A stretch of 64,000 nt of DNA from Ilyobacter polytropus DSM 2926 (GCF_000165505.1 NC_014633.1:186001-250000), one strand, 5' to 3'. Counted from the first letter of the stretch, positions 50,767-60,288 are shown. Notes: generated from the sequence alone by a model not told the origin. Numbers and translations are program-made.

Positions 50767-53250
50767 ATGGAATTTGTCAGAGATTACGAAAAGACAGCCA
50801 TATTTTTTAGAGATAAAGAATACACTTACAAAGATCTGATACAGGGTGCTAAATATTATTCCACACTTTTAGACCTGGAAAAAGGCAAGAGGGCAGTTGT
50901 TTTTTCAGAAAACAGACCTGAAATAGCTTTTTCTGTATTTGCCATATGGGAAAAAAACGGAGTTTCTATTAATGCTGACGGAGGGTATAGTTCTGAGGAG
51001 CTTGCTTATGTACTATCTGATTCCGACCCAAAATATATTTTTACTTCTGAGAAAAACTATGATACAGCTTTAGAGGCCAAAAGACTTTCTGACTCTCATG
51101 TAAAAATAATAAAATTTGAGGATGTTATTATACCTGAAAATTTTCAGGTGGAAAACTGGGTTCTTAGTTCCCCGGAAAAAGAGGAAGTGGCAGTTATCCT
51201 CTATACCTCTGGAACAACTGGTAATCCAAAAGGTGTAATGCTCACAGTGGGAAATATCATGTCCAATCTAGATGCTTTAAAAAAAATAAAACTTTATGAT
51301 GAAAATGACAGGTTTCTTGCACTTCTTCCTTATCATCATGTGTTTCCCCTGGTTATAAACTTATTTGCTCCATTTCACAACGGCTCTATGGTGGTTATGC
51401 TAGATGAAATATCTTCAGAGACCATAAGGGAAGCGCTACAAAAATATAAAATAACCATAATGATAGGGGTACCTAGACTATGGGAGCTCTTACACAAGGG
51501 GATTATGAATAAGATAAACAGCAGCAAGGCTGCCTTATACCTTTTCAGAACCTGTGAAAAGATAAAGTTTGAATGGCTCAGAAAAAAAATATTTAAAAAA
51601 GTACATGATGCTTTTGGGGGCAGTATGAGAATAATGGCCTCAGGAGGGGCAAAGTTAGATCCAGATATAATGAAGAATCTGACTACTTTAGGGTTTAAAA
51701 TGCTAGAGGGTTACGGCCTGACTGAGACCTCTCCCATAATTACATTTAACAACCCGGATGATGCCAGGATGGGATCTGCAGGAGTACCTATACCAGGTGT
51801 AGAGGTGAAAATATCAGATGACGGTGAAGTATTGGCACGTGGACTCAATGTGATGAAAGGCTACCTCAACAGACCAGAAACTACTTCCCAAGTGATAGAT
51901 TCTGACGGCTGGTTTCACACAGGTGATCTAGGTGAACTCCGTGATGGACATCTTTATCTTATCGGTAGAAAAAAAGAGATGATAGTTTTATCTAACGGTA
52001 AGAATATAAATCCGGCAGATATTGAAATAGAGATAATGAAGGATGCCAAGCTCATAAAAGAGATGGCAGTTACAGAATATAACAAACACCTTGTGGCAAT
52101 TGTTTATCCTGATTTTGAAGCTATAAAAGAAGCTAATATAACCAATATCAAAGAGACACTGAAGTGGGAGATCATAGATAAGTACAATGTAACAGCTCCT
52201 AAGTACCGTAAAATTCTAGAGATAAAAATCGTGAAAGAGGAGCTGCCGAAAACAAAACTTGGTAAGCTCAGAAGATTTAAGCTAAGTGAGCTTATAGAGG
52301 GAAGCGAGGATAAGCAGGAGGAAAAAACTGATAAAAAAGTTTCAGAAGAACTCCAAACCAATGAATATAAGAAGATAGAAAAGTATCTGAAGGAAAATCA
52401 CGGGGTGGATGTGACTCCTGAATCACATTTAGAGCTTGATCTAGGTCTTGATTCCCTGGATTTAGTAGAGATATTATCCTTTATAGAAAACTCCTTTGGG
52501 GTGGAGATACAAGAGGATGAATTTGTAAACATAGGAAGTATAGAGGATCTATGCAAATTCATAAGAGAAAAAGGTGGAGAATATCGTGAGGGAGATATAA
52601 ACTGGAATACCATCCTTAATAAGGATATAGAGGTTGATCTGCCAAAATCTGCTATTGCTAGCAAAATATTCAAACTTTTAACGGCCCCTATATTTAAATT
52701 CCGATTAAGCCTTGAAAAGACAGGTATGGAAAATATACCGGATACTCCTTGTATATTTGCAGGAAATCATCAAAGTCTTGCTGATGGATTTGCCTTTAAT
52801 CAAGCATTGTCAAACAAAAGACTTGAAAAAACATATTACCTGGCAACGGTAGTCCAGTTTAAGACTCCTCTGAAGATTTTCTTAGCAAAGAGAGGTAATG
52901 TTGTCATTGTAGATATAAATAAAAACTTGAAAGAAACTCTTCAAATAGCGGCAAAAGTTTTGAAAAGTGGGAAAAATCTTGTAATATTTCCTGAAGGAGC
53001 AAGGACAAGGGATGGAGAAATCCAAGAATTCAAAAAGTCTTTTGCCATACTCTCAAAAGAGCTAAATATACCTATTGTTCCATTTGGAATAGACGGGGCC
53101 TATGAGGCTATGCCGTATGGAAAATCATTTCCACAACGAGGGAAAATGAGACTTAATTTCTTCCCGGCAGTTGATCCTGAGGGAAAAGAACTAGAAGAAA
53201 TAATAAACGAAACGAAAGATACGATAGATAAGTGGATAAAAAAATCTTAA
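50767..53250 (+). CDS. Acyl-CoA/acyl-ACP synthetase - ACP - PlsC acyltransferase fusion (first copy)
   Basis: 827 residues in three parts. An AMP-forming ligase comes first (about 1-515: YTSGTTGNPKGVM 146-158, EGYGLTETSP, HTGDLG, GRKKEMIVLSNGKNINP). A carrier domain follows with LGLDSLDLVEI (Ser near 563). A PlsC acyltransferase ends the protein, with NHQSLADG (H-x4-D near 665-671) and FPEGART near 740. Such a protein would activate a fatty acid, load it on its own carrier and transfer it to a lysophospholipid. This is the Aas reaction set with the opposite domain order and an internal carrier. AGGAGG precedes the ATG. Confidence 0.88.
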   Translation: MEFVRDYEKTAIFFRDKEYTYKDLIQGAKYYSTLLDLEKGKRAVVFSENRPEIAFSVFAIWEKNGVSINADGGYSSEELAYVLSDSDPKYIFTSEKNYDTALEAKRLSDSHVKIIKFEDVIIPENFQVENWVLSSPEKEEVAVILYTSGTTGNPKGVMLTVGNIMSNLDALKKIKLYDENDRFLALLPYHHVFPLVINLFAPFHNGSMVVMLDEISSETIREALQKYKITIMIGVPRLWELLHKGIMNKINSSKAALYLFRTCEKIKFEWLRKKIFKKVHDAFGGSMRIMASGGAKLDPDIMKNLTTLGFKMLEGYGLTETSPIITFNNPDDARMGSAGVPIPGVEVKISDDGEVLARGLNVMKGYLNRPETTSQVIDSDGWFHTGDLGELRDGHLYLIGRKKEMIVLSNGKNINPADIEIEIMKDAKLIKEMAVTEYNKHLVAIVYPDFEAIKEANITNIKETLKWEIIDKYNVTAPKYRKILEIKIVKEELPKTKLGKLRRFKLSELIEGSEDKQEEKTDKKVSEELQTNEYKKIEKYLKENHGVDVTPESHLELDLGLDSLDLVEILSFIENSFGVEIQEDEFVNIGSIEDLCKFIREKGGEYREGDINWNTILNKDIEVDLPKSAIASKIFKLLTAPIFKFRLSLEKTGMENIPDTPCIFAGNHQSLADGFAFNQALSNKRLEKTYYLATVVQFKTPLKIFLAKRGNVVIVDINKNLKETLQIAAKVLKSGKNLVIFPEGARTRDGEIQEFKKSFAILSKELNIPIVPFGIDGAYEAMPYGKSFPQRGKMRLNFFPAVDPEGKELEEIINETKDTIDKWIKKS

Positions 53251-53276
53251 AATGCTGCCTTGGGCAGCATTTTATA
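53251..53276 (+). terminator. Terminator after the first fusion gene
   Basis: AATGCTGCC-TTG-GGCAGCATT, a perfect 9-bp stem with a 3-nt loop, then TTATATTTT. It follows the stop directly. Confidence 0.85.
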
Positions 53277-53406
53277 TTTTGATAAAAAATTATCAATAGT
53301 TTTTAAAAATTTAGTTTTGATAGTAATGATCATCAGATATTTTGTTGTCATGTGTTTTCAATCTGTATTTTATATACTATAATACTACGGTGTCTTACTC
53401 TTGAAA

Positions 53407-53435
53407 TTGTCATTGCACTTCTTTTATGATATAAT
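53407..53435 (+). promoter_or_regulatory. Promoter of the second fusion gene
   Basis: TTGTCA (53407-53412), 17-bp spacer, perfect TATAAT (53430-53435), 39 bp before the GTG start. The second copy is therefore transcribed separately. Confidence 0.75.
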
Positions 53436-53474
53436 TTCTTATAATTTTATACAATTCATTATAAAGGAGAAAAA

Positions 53475-55934
53475 GTGGAGTTTATAAGGGATTTTGAAAA
53501 GAGTGCAATTATATATGAAGGAAAAGAGATTTCATACAGTGATATCATATCGGCTGCTAAATTTATAAGTGAAGATATTGATATATGCAAAGGTGACAGA
53601 GTAATGATATTTATGGAAAATAGACCTGAATATATCTATTCATTTTTGGGTGTTTGGGACAGGTCAGGTATCTGTGTGTGTATTGATGCCAGTTTTGATG
53701 AGAAAGAATTTTCATACTATCTCAATGATTCGGCTCCAAAGTGTGTTTTTGTTTCGAATGAAACTATAACAGCTGCTACAAAAGCTTGTCAAATATCCGG
53801 ACTGGATACACAGCTTATAAATGTAGATGAAATAAAGATAAATTACAATTTTACAAAGGAGAAACTTTTAAAATCTCCTGAGAGAAATGATGTTTCTCTT
53901 ATACTTTACACATCAGGTACAACTGGTAATCCAAAAGGTGTAATGCTGACAATGGACAACATCCTCCTAAATATTGAAAGTCTAGATAAATACAACATGT
54001 TTAGGGAAAGTGATGTAATCTTGGGGATTTTACCTCTGCATCACATATTTCCATTACTTGGCGTGGGGGTTCTTCCCCTTTACAAAGGGTCTACAATAGT
54101 TTTCCTAAAGGACATATCATCTCAGGGAATAAAAAATAGTTTGAAAGAGCATAAAATCACAATAATATTAGGAGTTCCTAGACTGTGGGAGATGTTTCAT
54201 AAGGGGATTATGGGAAAAATAAACTCCAGCAAGGCGGCAAAACTTCTTTTTAAACTTTCAAAGAAATTAAAAAATGAAAAATTCAGCAGAATGATATTTA
54301 GAAAAGTCCATGAAGAATTTGGAGGGAATATCAGATTTTTAGTTTCTGGGGGATCAAAACTTGATGCTCATCTCACGGAAGATTTTACAGCTATGGGTAT
54401 GAGAATATGTGAAGGCTATGGTATGACGGAAACTGCTCCGATGATAGCGTTTAATCCTGATACGGAGATTATTCCAGGTTCTGCAGGGAAGATTCTTCCG
54501 GGAATTAATGTAAAAACATCAGAGGACGGAGAGATACTTGTAAAAGGACGGAATGTCATGAGAGGGTATTATAATAAGCCTAAAGAGACATCCCAGGTAA
54601 TAGATTCAAAAGGTTGGCTGCATACAGGCGACTTAGGCTACCTAAAAAAAGATATTATTTTTGTCACTGGAAGAAAAAAAGAGATGATAGTTTTATCCAA
54701 TGGTAAAAACATAAATCCTATAGAGATAGAAAAACAACTTATGGAAAATACAGACATAATCCAAGAAGTAGCGTTGGTGGAAAACAACAAGATACTTACA
54801 GCTGTTATTTATCCTGACTTTAATTTAATCTCTGCCCAGGGTATAAATAATATAAAAGAAACTCTTAAATGGGGAGCTGTGGACAAATATAATATCCAGG
54901 CTCCGAGTTACAAAAAAATACTGGATATAAAAATAGTAAAGCAAGAACTTCCAAAGACAAAACTTGGAAAAATCAGAAGATTTAAAATTTCAGAATTATT
55001 GAAAGAAAATACAAAAATAGAGGTTGAAATAAAGGAGCCGAACTTCCAGCAGTATAAATTATTAAAAAAATTCCTTTCTGAAATTAAAAATATATCTGTA
55101 TTTCCAGATTCACATTTAGAATTAGATCTAGGTCTTGATTCTTTGGATATGGTGGAAGTTTTGGCATATATTGAGTCTAGTTTTGGAGTGAGGTGTGATG
55201 AAAAAACTATTTCAGAAAATCCAACTCTGGAAAAGCTTTCTTATTATTTAAAGGAAAATTCCGGTGAGCTTAATGAAAAACAATTTAACTGGTCGGAGAT
55301 TCTAAATAAAAAAGTTGATATTGAACTCCCCAAATCCAATATAGTGGGATCAGCTATGAAGAAAATTCTGAAATTATTATTTATGTCCCGTTTGAATTTG
55401 AAAAAGGAAACTTTGGAAAACATTCCTAGGGAACCTTGTATATTTGTGGGGAATCATCAAAGTTTTATAGATGGATTTATTTTAAATGAAGCCCTTCCGG
55501 GGAAAATTCTGAAAAAAACTTACTATATGGCAAAGGTTAAACATTTTAAATCTCCTATTATGAAAATTCTTGGGAAAAATGCAAATATACTGGTGGTGGA
55601 CATCAATAAAAATCTTTCTGAGTCACTACAGTTAATTGCACAGGCATTAAAAAAAGGTAAAAATATAGTTATTTTTCCAGAGGGGATTAGGAGTAGAGAC
55701 GGGAAAATCGGGGAATTTAAAAAATCCTTTGCAATAATCGCAAAGGAACTTAATATACCAATTGCTCCCTTTGGTATAAAAGGGGCTTATGAGGCCTTTC
55801 CTACAGGAGCCAAGATCCCCAAATCAGGGAAACTTCATATAAAATTTTTCGATAAAATATATCCAGGTAAATTAAATTATGATGAGATTTCTTCAAAAGT
55901 AATGGATGAAATAAAAGATTGGGTAGAAGGGTAA
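53475..55934 (+). CDS. Acyl-CoA/acyl-ACP synthetase - ACP - PlsC acyltransferase fusion (second copy)
   Basis: 819 residues, same three-part layout as the preceding gene: YTSGTTGNPKGVM near 143-155, EGYGMTETAP, GRKKEMIVLSNGKNINP, carrier motif LGLDSLDMVEV, PlsC motifs NHQSFIDG and FPEGIRS. The two proteins share long identical blocks, so this is an old tandem duplication. They differ in the ligase pocket region and in the carrier-acyltransferase linker, which may mean different acyl chains. GTG start with AAAGGAG upstream and its own promoter. Confidence 0.88.
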   Translation: MEFIRDFEKSAIIYEGKEISYSDIISAAKFISEDIDICKGDRVMIFMENRPEYIYSFLGVWDRSGICVCIDASFDEKEFSYYLNDSAPKCVFVSNETITAATKACQISGLDTQLINVDEIKINYNFTKEKLLKSPERNDVSLILYTSGTTGNPKGVMLTMDNILLNIESLDKYNMFRESDVILGILPLHHIFPLLGVGVLPLYKGSTIVFLKDISSQGIKNSLKEHKITIILGVPRLWEMFHKGIMGKINSSKAAKLLFKLSKKLKNEKFSRMIFRKVHEEFGGNIRFLVSGGSKLDAHLTEDFTAMGMRICEGYGMTETAPMIAFNPDTEIIPGSAGKILPGINVKTSEDGEILVKGRNVMRGYYNKPKETSQVIDSKGWLHTGDLGYLKKDIIFVTGRKKEMIVLSNGKNINPIEIEKQLMENTDIIQEVALVENNKILTAVIYPDFNLISAQGINNIKETLKWGAVDKYNIQAPSYKKILDIKIVKQELPKTKLGKIRRFKISELLKENTKIEVEIKEPNFQQYKLLKKFLSEIKNISVFPDSHLELDLGLDSLDMVEVLAYIESSFGVRCDEKTISENPTLEKLSYYLKENSGELNEKQFNWSEILNKKVDIELPKSNIVGSAMKKILKLLFMSRLNLKKETLENIPREPCIFVGNHQSFIDGFILNEALPGKILKKTYYMAKVKHFKSPIMKILGKNANILVVDINKNLSESLQLIAQALKKGKNIVIFPEGIRSRDGKIGEFKKSFAIIAKELNIPIAPFGIKGAYEAFPTGAKIPKSGKLHIKFFDKIYPGKLNYDEISSKVMDEIKDWVEG

Positions 55935-55961
55935 AAAAAATGGGGACTCTTAGAGTTCCCC
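55933..55961 (-). terminator. Terminator overlapping the end of the sigma factor gene
   Basis: On the minus strand GGGGAACTCT and AGAGTCCCC form a stem, followed by a run of eight T (55933-55940). The stop codon of the sigma gene lies inside the stem. Confidence 0.82.
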
Positions 55962-56561
55962 TAGTTCCAATCTTCTCAGAAGTTCGTAATCTTCCAAAAA
56001 TCCTTTAACTTTCTTTTTGATTCTTTGAATAGCATTGTCCACAGATTTTATTTTTCTACTTGTTTTTTCAGCAATCTCAATATAGTTGTTCCCCAATAGC
56101 ATATAATCAAAGATTTCGTTTTCCATTTTACTTAAATTATCATTTAAGTATTTTTTCAAAGCTTCTAATTTTTCTTTTCCTAAAAATATCTCTTCTGGGT
56201 TATAAAAGTTAAAAGACTTACGTTCGTATGAAACGTTACTTTCTTCACCTTCATAAAATCCATTAGAAGCCAGATTAAGCATGCGATGCTTACCTGAATT
56301 AGAATTTTTTATAGCTGTTATTATCTGTCTTTTTATACATAGAGATGCAAATGTATTAAAAGATGTGTTTTTTCCTTCGTCATAAGCTCTTATGGCTTTT
56401 AAAAGACCTATCATTCCCTCTTGCAATAAATCGTCTCTGTCGGCTCCGTTTAGGAAGTAATTCTTACTCTTCATTAAAACAAGTCCCCTATACTTGTTGA
56501 AAATCTCAGTAACCGCTTCTTGATCCCCCTCTTGAGCCATCTTAACCAAATTGACTTCCAT
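55950..56561 (-). CDS. Sigma-70-family alternative sigma factor (SigH-like)
   Basis: 203 residues. Region 2 is clear (AVTEIFNKYRGLVLMKSKNY, DRDDLLQEGMIGLLKAIRAYD, FNTFASLCIKRQIITAIKNS), and a region 4 helix-turn-helix is at the end (NNYIEIAEKTSRKIKSVDNA, IQRIKKKVKGF). The layout resembles Bacillus SigH rather than ECF sigmas. No anti-sigma gene is adjacent. I set the start at ATG 56561, which has GAGGGGAG 7 nt upstream; a TTG at 56585 is also in frame. Confidence 0.85.
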   Translation of the reverse strand: MEVNLVKMAQEGDQEAVTEIFNKYRGLVLMKSKNYFLNGADRDDLLQEGMIGLLKAIRAYDEGKNTSFNTFASLCIKRQIITAIKNSNSGKHRMLNLASNGFYEGEESNVSYERKSFNFYNPEEIFLGKEKLEALKKYLNDNLSKMENEIFDYMLLGNNYIEIAEKTSRKIKSVDNAIQRIKKKVKGFLEDYELLRRLELGEL

Positions 56562-56932
56562 CTTAAACTCCCCTCTTCCAACCAAAACTGTTCCTTTAAA
56601 TAAAAAGTTTCCAATTTTTTGTTATGCTATTTTTATTTAAATAAAAACAATAGCCATTTGAAGTAATTTATAATCTGATTGATCCCCCCGTTAGATTCTC
56701 CAAATTGCAAATTGTCATTTCTGTTTAAATATACAAGCTAGGTTAAATTCTGATTTAATATCAACATTTTGATTGCTAAAACTACAAATTATTCATTTAA
56801 AAATCAATTTATTATTATCCTTCAGAAAAAAATGCCTAATATAATGATAGTATATAACCCAAAGAATGTCAAATTATTACTATAGTGAAAAAGGAATGTA
56901 AACGGTTAACAAACCCCAGTAAGTGTAATCTT
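56562..56932. other. Intergenic region
   Basis: About 370 nt without a supported gene. It contains a perfect 18-bp AT palindrome, TTTTTATTTAAATAAAAA (56630-56647), near the likely sigma-gene promoter. The rest is AT-rich with no clear hairpin. Confidence 0.4.
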
Positions 56933-57535
56933 TTAAAACTTTTCAAATGGTTCTTTATAATAGATATAGTCTAGTTTAGAGCTAATAAGTCGCTTGTATT
57001 CTTTTATTTTTTGTTTTCTTTCACTATTTTGGAAACCTATAATACAAAACATTTCCCATATAAAAACCCAGCCTCCTACATAAAAGCCTTCAGGTAAAAT
57101 TTCTAGGTATAAATTTTTATTTATATAATTTTGGAAAAATATAGATATTGAAACCAATATTATACCTATCAGGGCATATTTAAAAGCTCTGATATTATGC
57201 ACTCTTATTTCAGACTCTGTCCTGAATAGCATATATTTAAAGTAGTTTTTCAGACCGATGAGACTACGGTGCTCCTTTTCAATGTCTTTCATTTCTTCGG
57301 GCATAAAGAAATTTATAATAAGGTCGTGTTTCAATGGAATCTCAAAGGAGGATTCTTCAAGGTATTCTATAAGATTACTGTCTAAGTCACGTCTCTTAAA
57401 TGGAGAGAAGTCCCATTCGTTGTAAAGATCACCGTATATATCTATGGAGATATCAATAATATAAGAATCACTTTTTTTATCGTATCTAAAAATTTTTTTA
57501 TAGTCAAAATTTTCAACTTTTGATTTTTTGAGCAT
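56933..57535 (-). CDS. Hypothetical protein with two membrane segments
   Basis: 200 residues, unrecognised. The N-terminal 110 are soluble and charged, with a stretch rich in acidic and aromatic residues (SYIIDISIDIYGDLYNEWDF). Two hydrophobic segments follow (YALIGIILVSISIFF near 123-137 and GGWVFIWEMFCIIGF near 154-168), then a basic tail. The N-terminal domain probably faces the cytoplasm. Gene codon use is ordinary, and AAGGGGG precedes the ATG. Its neighbours, a sigma gene and an IS, give no clue. Confidence 0.65.
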   Translation of the reverse strand: MLKKSKVENFDYKKIFRYDKKSDSYIIDISIDIYGDLYNEWDFSPFKRRDLDSNLIEYLEESSFEIPLKHDLIINFFMPEEMKDIEKEHRSLIGLKNYFKYMLFRTESEIRVHNIRAFKYALIGIILVSISIFFQNYINKNLYLEILPEGFYVGGWVFIWEMFCIIGFQNSERKQKIKEYKRLISSKLDYIYYKEPFEKF

Positions 57536-57708
57536 TTAAAATCCCCCTTTTCCTTTTAATATGTATTTTAGAATGAAATCTTTTAAATGTCTATATATTT
57601 TAAAGGTAACAAAAATACTTTGACATGTTAAAAAGTTATTCCTGAAACTGCCTGTAAATTATCTGTGTAAATTAAGATGTTTGTTTTGGTCTTCTGTCAA
57701 TATAGTAG

Positions 57709-58620
57709 TCAACCTAACACCAATTTTTTCTGTATTTTTTCAAACTCAACAGGGGAGACATTTCCTAAGAAACTGTGTCTCCTCTCTTTATTATAAAATT
57801 CTATGTAATCAAATACCATTGCCTTCATATACCTTTTAGTTACTAAACCTTCTACATAAATCATCTCTTTCTTCAAAGAAGCATGAAAGGATTCTATTAC
57901 TGCATTATCATAACAGTTCCCACGTCTACTCATAGATTGGATTAATCCTAGCTTCTTTACAAGGTTAGAGTACTCCCTACTCGAATATTGCGATCCTTGA
58001 TCACTATGAATTATCAGTTCTTCCTCTGGTTCCTCCAGTAAAAATGACCTTGTTAAAGTATCTATTACTAACTCACTAGTCATGCGCTTACCTATATCGT
58101 AGGCGATAATCCTTCTAGAAAAAAGATCCATAATTGTGCTTAAATATAGCCAACCTTCGCTTGTCCAAATATATGTGATATCTGTAACCCAGACCTCATT
58201 TTTTCTACCTACTTTGAATTTTCTTTTTACAATATTTCCTGTGATATTTTCTCTTTTACTCTTTTCATTTCCTGTTTTAAACTTCTTGGTAGAATTAACT
58301 GATATATCATTTTCTTTCATTATTCTATTTATTCGTCTTTCGCTTGTTATTATGCCATATTCATCTTTGAGCTCAACCTTTAGTCTAGGGGCTCCATAGC
58401 TCCTCTTATGTCTGTTCTTTCTGACCTCTAGAATACTATCTAGAATCCCTTGATCCTTTTTCTTTCTCTCAGTAGTTTTGTTATTCTGAAACTTATTAAA
58501 ACCACTTCGAGAGACTTCTAGGGCTCTACATATCTGAGATATAGAATGAACATTTCTGTGTATTTCAACGAAGATAAAGAGTTCCCTCTTAGTTATCTTT
58601 TTTTCCTTGAGAATATGGCT
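57709..58620 (-). CDS. IS3-family transposase OrfB (rve/DDE integrase), expressed by -1 frameshift
   Basis: About 300 residues from the frameshift region. An HTH_21-like start (KRELFIFVEIHRNVHSISQI, CRALEVSRSGFNKFQ, then RSYGAPRLKVELKDEYGI, RRINRIMKEND) leads into an rve integrase core. Catalytic residues are Asp in VWVTDITYIW, Asp in IIHSDQGSQYSS and Glu in DNAVIESFHASLKKE. There is no good start codon for the full frame, so it is made as an OrfAB fusion; an internal ATG at 58320 would give only the core. The last OrfA codons run over seven A, a slippage site (about 58606-58612). Confidence 0.85.
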   Translation of the reverse strand, partial: SHILKEKKITKRELFIFVEIHRNVHSISQICRALEVSRSGFNKFQNNKTTERKKKDQGILDSILEVRKNRHKRSYGAPRLKVELKDEYGIITSERRINRIMKENDISVNSTKKFKTGNEKSKRENITGNIVKRKFKVGRKNEVWVTDITYIWTSEGWLYLSTIMDLFSRRIIAYDIGKRMTSELVIDTLTRSFLLEEPEEELIIHSDQGSQYSSREYSNLVKKLGLIQSMSRRGNCYDNAVIESFHASLKKEMIYVEGLVTKRYMKAMVFDYIEFYNKERRHSFLGNVSPVEFEKIQKKLVLG

Positions 58621-58886
58621 GTAGCCTTTTTTAAGATCTCTATATCCTCTTCTTTTTCCTTAAGTAGATTTTTCAACCTGATAATTTCTTTGTCTTGAGC
58701 GCTTAACTCCATGTCCTTCTTAGGACCTCCAAAGTATTTCTTTTCCCAGGCAGCAACAGTATTAGTGGTAATACCGTATTCATTTGATAGCTCTACCTTT
58801 GTTTTTATTTTAAGGAAAGAAAGCTCAGCGATTTGCTTCTGTTTCTCCTCTGAAAATCTTGCATATCTTCTTTTTTCTTCCATCAT
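58593..58886 (-). CDS. IS3-family transposase OrfA
   Basis: About 97 residues. An HTH_8/IS3-type helix-turn-helix (KQKQIAELSFLKIKTKVELS, NEYGITTNTVAAWEKKYFGG) is followed by a leucine-zipper-like helix (DKEIIRLKNLLKEKEEDIEI) ending in SRKKR. Overlaps OrfB in the -1 frame. ATG 58886 with AGGAG upstream; a GTG two codons earlier overlaps that site. Confidence 0.87.
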   Translation of the reverse strand: MMEEKRRYARFSEEKQKQIAELSFLKIKTKVELSNEYGITTNTVAAWEKKYFGGPKKDMELSAQDKEIIRLKNLLKEKEEDIEILKKATAIFSRKKR

Positions 58887-58974
58887 AGCCACTCCTAAAT
58901 ATGTTTATTTTTTATTATATATTTTTGAGTGCTAAACTGTCTACTAAACCATCATAACACCAGTTTTGATTATG

Positions 58975-59040
58975 TAATGGTTTGGTTACTTTTCTCTTGT
59001 AAAGAAAAGTAACGGATAAATTCAGTAATTTATCAAGAAT
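58975..59040. repeat. Fragment of the MITE-like element family, copy D
   Basis: A short end only: GTTACTTTTCTCTTGTAAAG with its pairing arm AGAAAAGTAAC, then ATAAATTCAGTAATTTAT (59016-59033). It matches the end modules of copies A-C. It lies 20 bp beyond the IS3 right end. The region 58955-59170 holds nothing else that I can support. Confidence 0.6.
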
Positions 59041-59175
59041 AAAAACTCAAATTTTATATTTCAAAAATTGATGTATTTGAATTTGATTTTTTGTTAAAAT
59101 TTTAGATGAAATAAAGGAAAATATTCAGGTATTTTTTATGAAAAAATATAGCGAATATAGAAAATAAAAAAAATA

Positions 59176-59204
59176 TTGACATTCTTTTTTGACTGTGATA
59201 TTAT
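59176..59204 (+). promoter_or_regulatory. tRNA cluster promoter
   Basis: TTGACA (59176-59181), 17-bp spacer, TATTAT (59199-59204), about 28 bp before the first tRNA. Confidence 0.8.
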
Positions 59205-59232
59205 TAATCCTGTCCTAAGGGGCACAATGTAT

Positions 59233-59305
<73 letters not shown>

Positions 59306-59312
59306 CCAATGT

Positions 59313-59386
59313 GGTGAGCGTAGTTCAGTTGGTAGAGCGCCAGTTTGTGGTACTGGTTGTCGCGGGTTCGAGTCCCGTCGTTCACC
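59313..59386 (+). tRNA. tRNA-His (GTG)
   Basis: Acceptor GTGAGCG/CGTTCAC with the extra 5' G typical of tRNA-His (59313), anticodon loop TTGTGGT, encoded CCA. It occurs only in the first half of the duplicated cluster. Confidence 0.94.
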
Positions 59387-59397
59387 CCATATTATAA

Positions 59398-59469
59398 GCC
59401 CCGTTCGTCCATCGGTTAGGACACCAGATTTTCACTCTGGAGAGAGGAGTTCGATTCTCCTACGGGGTA
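59398..59469 (+). tRNA. tRNA-Glu (TTC), first copy
   Basis: Acceptor GCCCCGT/ACGGGGT, anticodon loop TTTTCAC, encoded CCA. Differs from the copy at 59846 in the D loop and at a few other positions. Confidence 0.94.
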
Positions 59470-59477
59470 CCATAAAT

Positions 59478-59559
<82 letters not shown>

Positions 59560-59583
59560 CCATAAAAATTTGATATGATTAGT

Positions 59584-59657
59584 GGGGGTGTAGCTCAGAT
59601 GGTTAGAGCACCGGCCTGTCACGCCGGGGGTCGCGAGTTCGAGTCTCGTCACTCCCG
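59584..59657 (+). tRNA. tRNA-Asp (GTC), first copy
   Basis: Acceptor GGGGGTG/CACTCCC with one G-T pair, anticodon loop CTGTCAC, encoded CCA. Same sequence as the tRNA at 60025, and the spacer before it is nearly the same too. Confidence 0.95.
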
Positions 59658-59682
59658 CCATTAAATCAAAAAAATAAAATAT

Positions 59683-59755
<73 letters not shown>

Positions 59756-59765
59756 CCATAATTAT

Positions 59766-59838
<73 letters not shown>

Positions 59839-59845
59839 CCAATAA

Positions 59846-59917
59846 GCCCCGTTCGTCCAGTGGTAAGGACACCAGATTTTCACTCTGGAGACAGGAGTTC
59901 AATTCTCCTACGGGGTA
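59846..59917 (+). tRNA. tRNA-Glu (TTC), second copy
   Basis: Acceptor GCCCCGT/ACGGGGT, anticodon loop TTTTCAC. The D loop reads CCAGTGGTAAGG rather than CCATCGGTTAGG, so the copies have diverged. Confidence 0.94.
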
Positions 59918-59928
59918 CCAAAAAATAT

Positions 59929-60001
59929 GGTCGCATAGCTCAGTTGGGAGAGCACCTGCCTTACAAGCAGGGGGTCACAGGTTCAAGTCCTGTTGCGACC
60001 A
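59929..60001 (+). tRNA. tRNA-Val (TAC)
   Basis: Acceptor GGTCGCA/TGCGACC, anticodon loop CTTACAA, encoded CCA. Confidence 0.95.
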
Positions 60002-60024
60002 CCATAAAATTTGATATAATTAGT

Positions 60025-60098
60025 GGGGGTGTAGCTCAGATGGTTAGAGCACCGGCCTGTCACGCCGGGGGTCGCGAGTTCGAGTCTCGTCACTCCCG
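60025..60098 (+). tRNA. tRNA-Asp (GTC), second copy
   Basis: Same sequence as the tRNA at 59584; the TTTGATAT-type spacer before it is also duplicated. Confidence 0.95.
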
Positions 60099-60124
60099 CC
60101 ATTAAATCAAAAAAAATAAAATAT

Positions 60125-60197
<73 letters not shown>

Positions 60198-60207
60198 CCA
60201 CTCAAAC

Positions 60208-60288
60208 GCGGGGGTGGCGGAATTGGCAGACGCGCTAGACTTAGGATCTAGTGTCTTTGACGTGGGAGTTCAAGTCTCCCCCTCCGCA
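60208..60288 (+). tRNA. tRNA-Leu (TAG)
   Basis: Class II tRNA, acceptor GCGGGGG/CCTCCGC with one G-T pair, anticodon loop CTTAGGA, encoded CCA at 60289-60291. Last tRNA of the cluster. Confidence 0.94.

Larger units (their letters stand above)
57695..58954 (-). mobile_element. IS3-family insertion sequence, apparently intact
   Basis: About 1,260 bp with OrfA and a -1-frame OrfB on the minus strand. Both ends begin TG on their own inward strand and match imperfectly: TGTCAATATAGTAGTCAACC at 57695 against TGATGGTTTAGTAGACAGTT read inward from 58954. The DDE residues are present, and no internal stop was found in the OrfB frame between 58620 and 57709. No clear target duplication is visible, so the exact ends are approximate. 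Confidence 0.8.
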
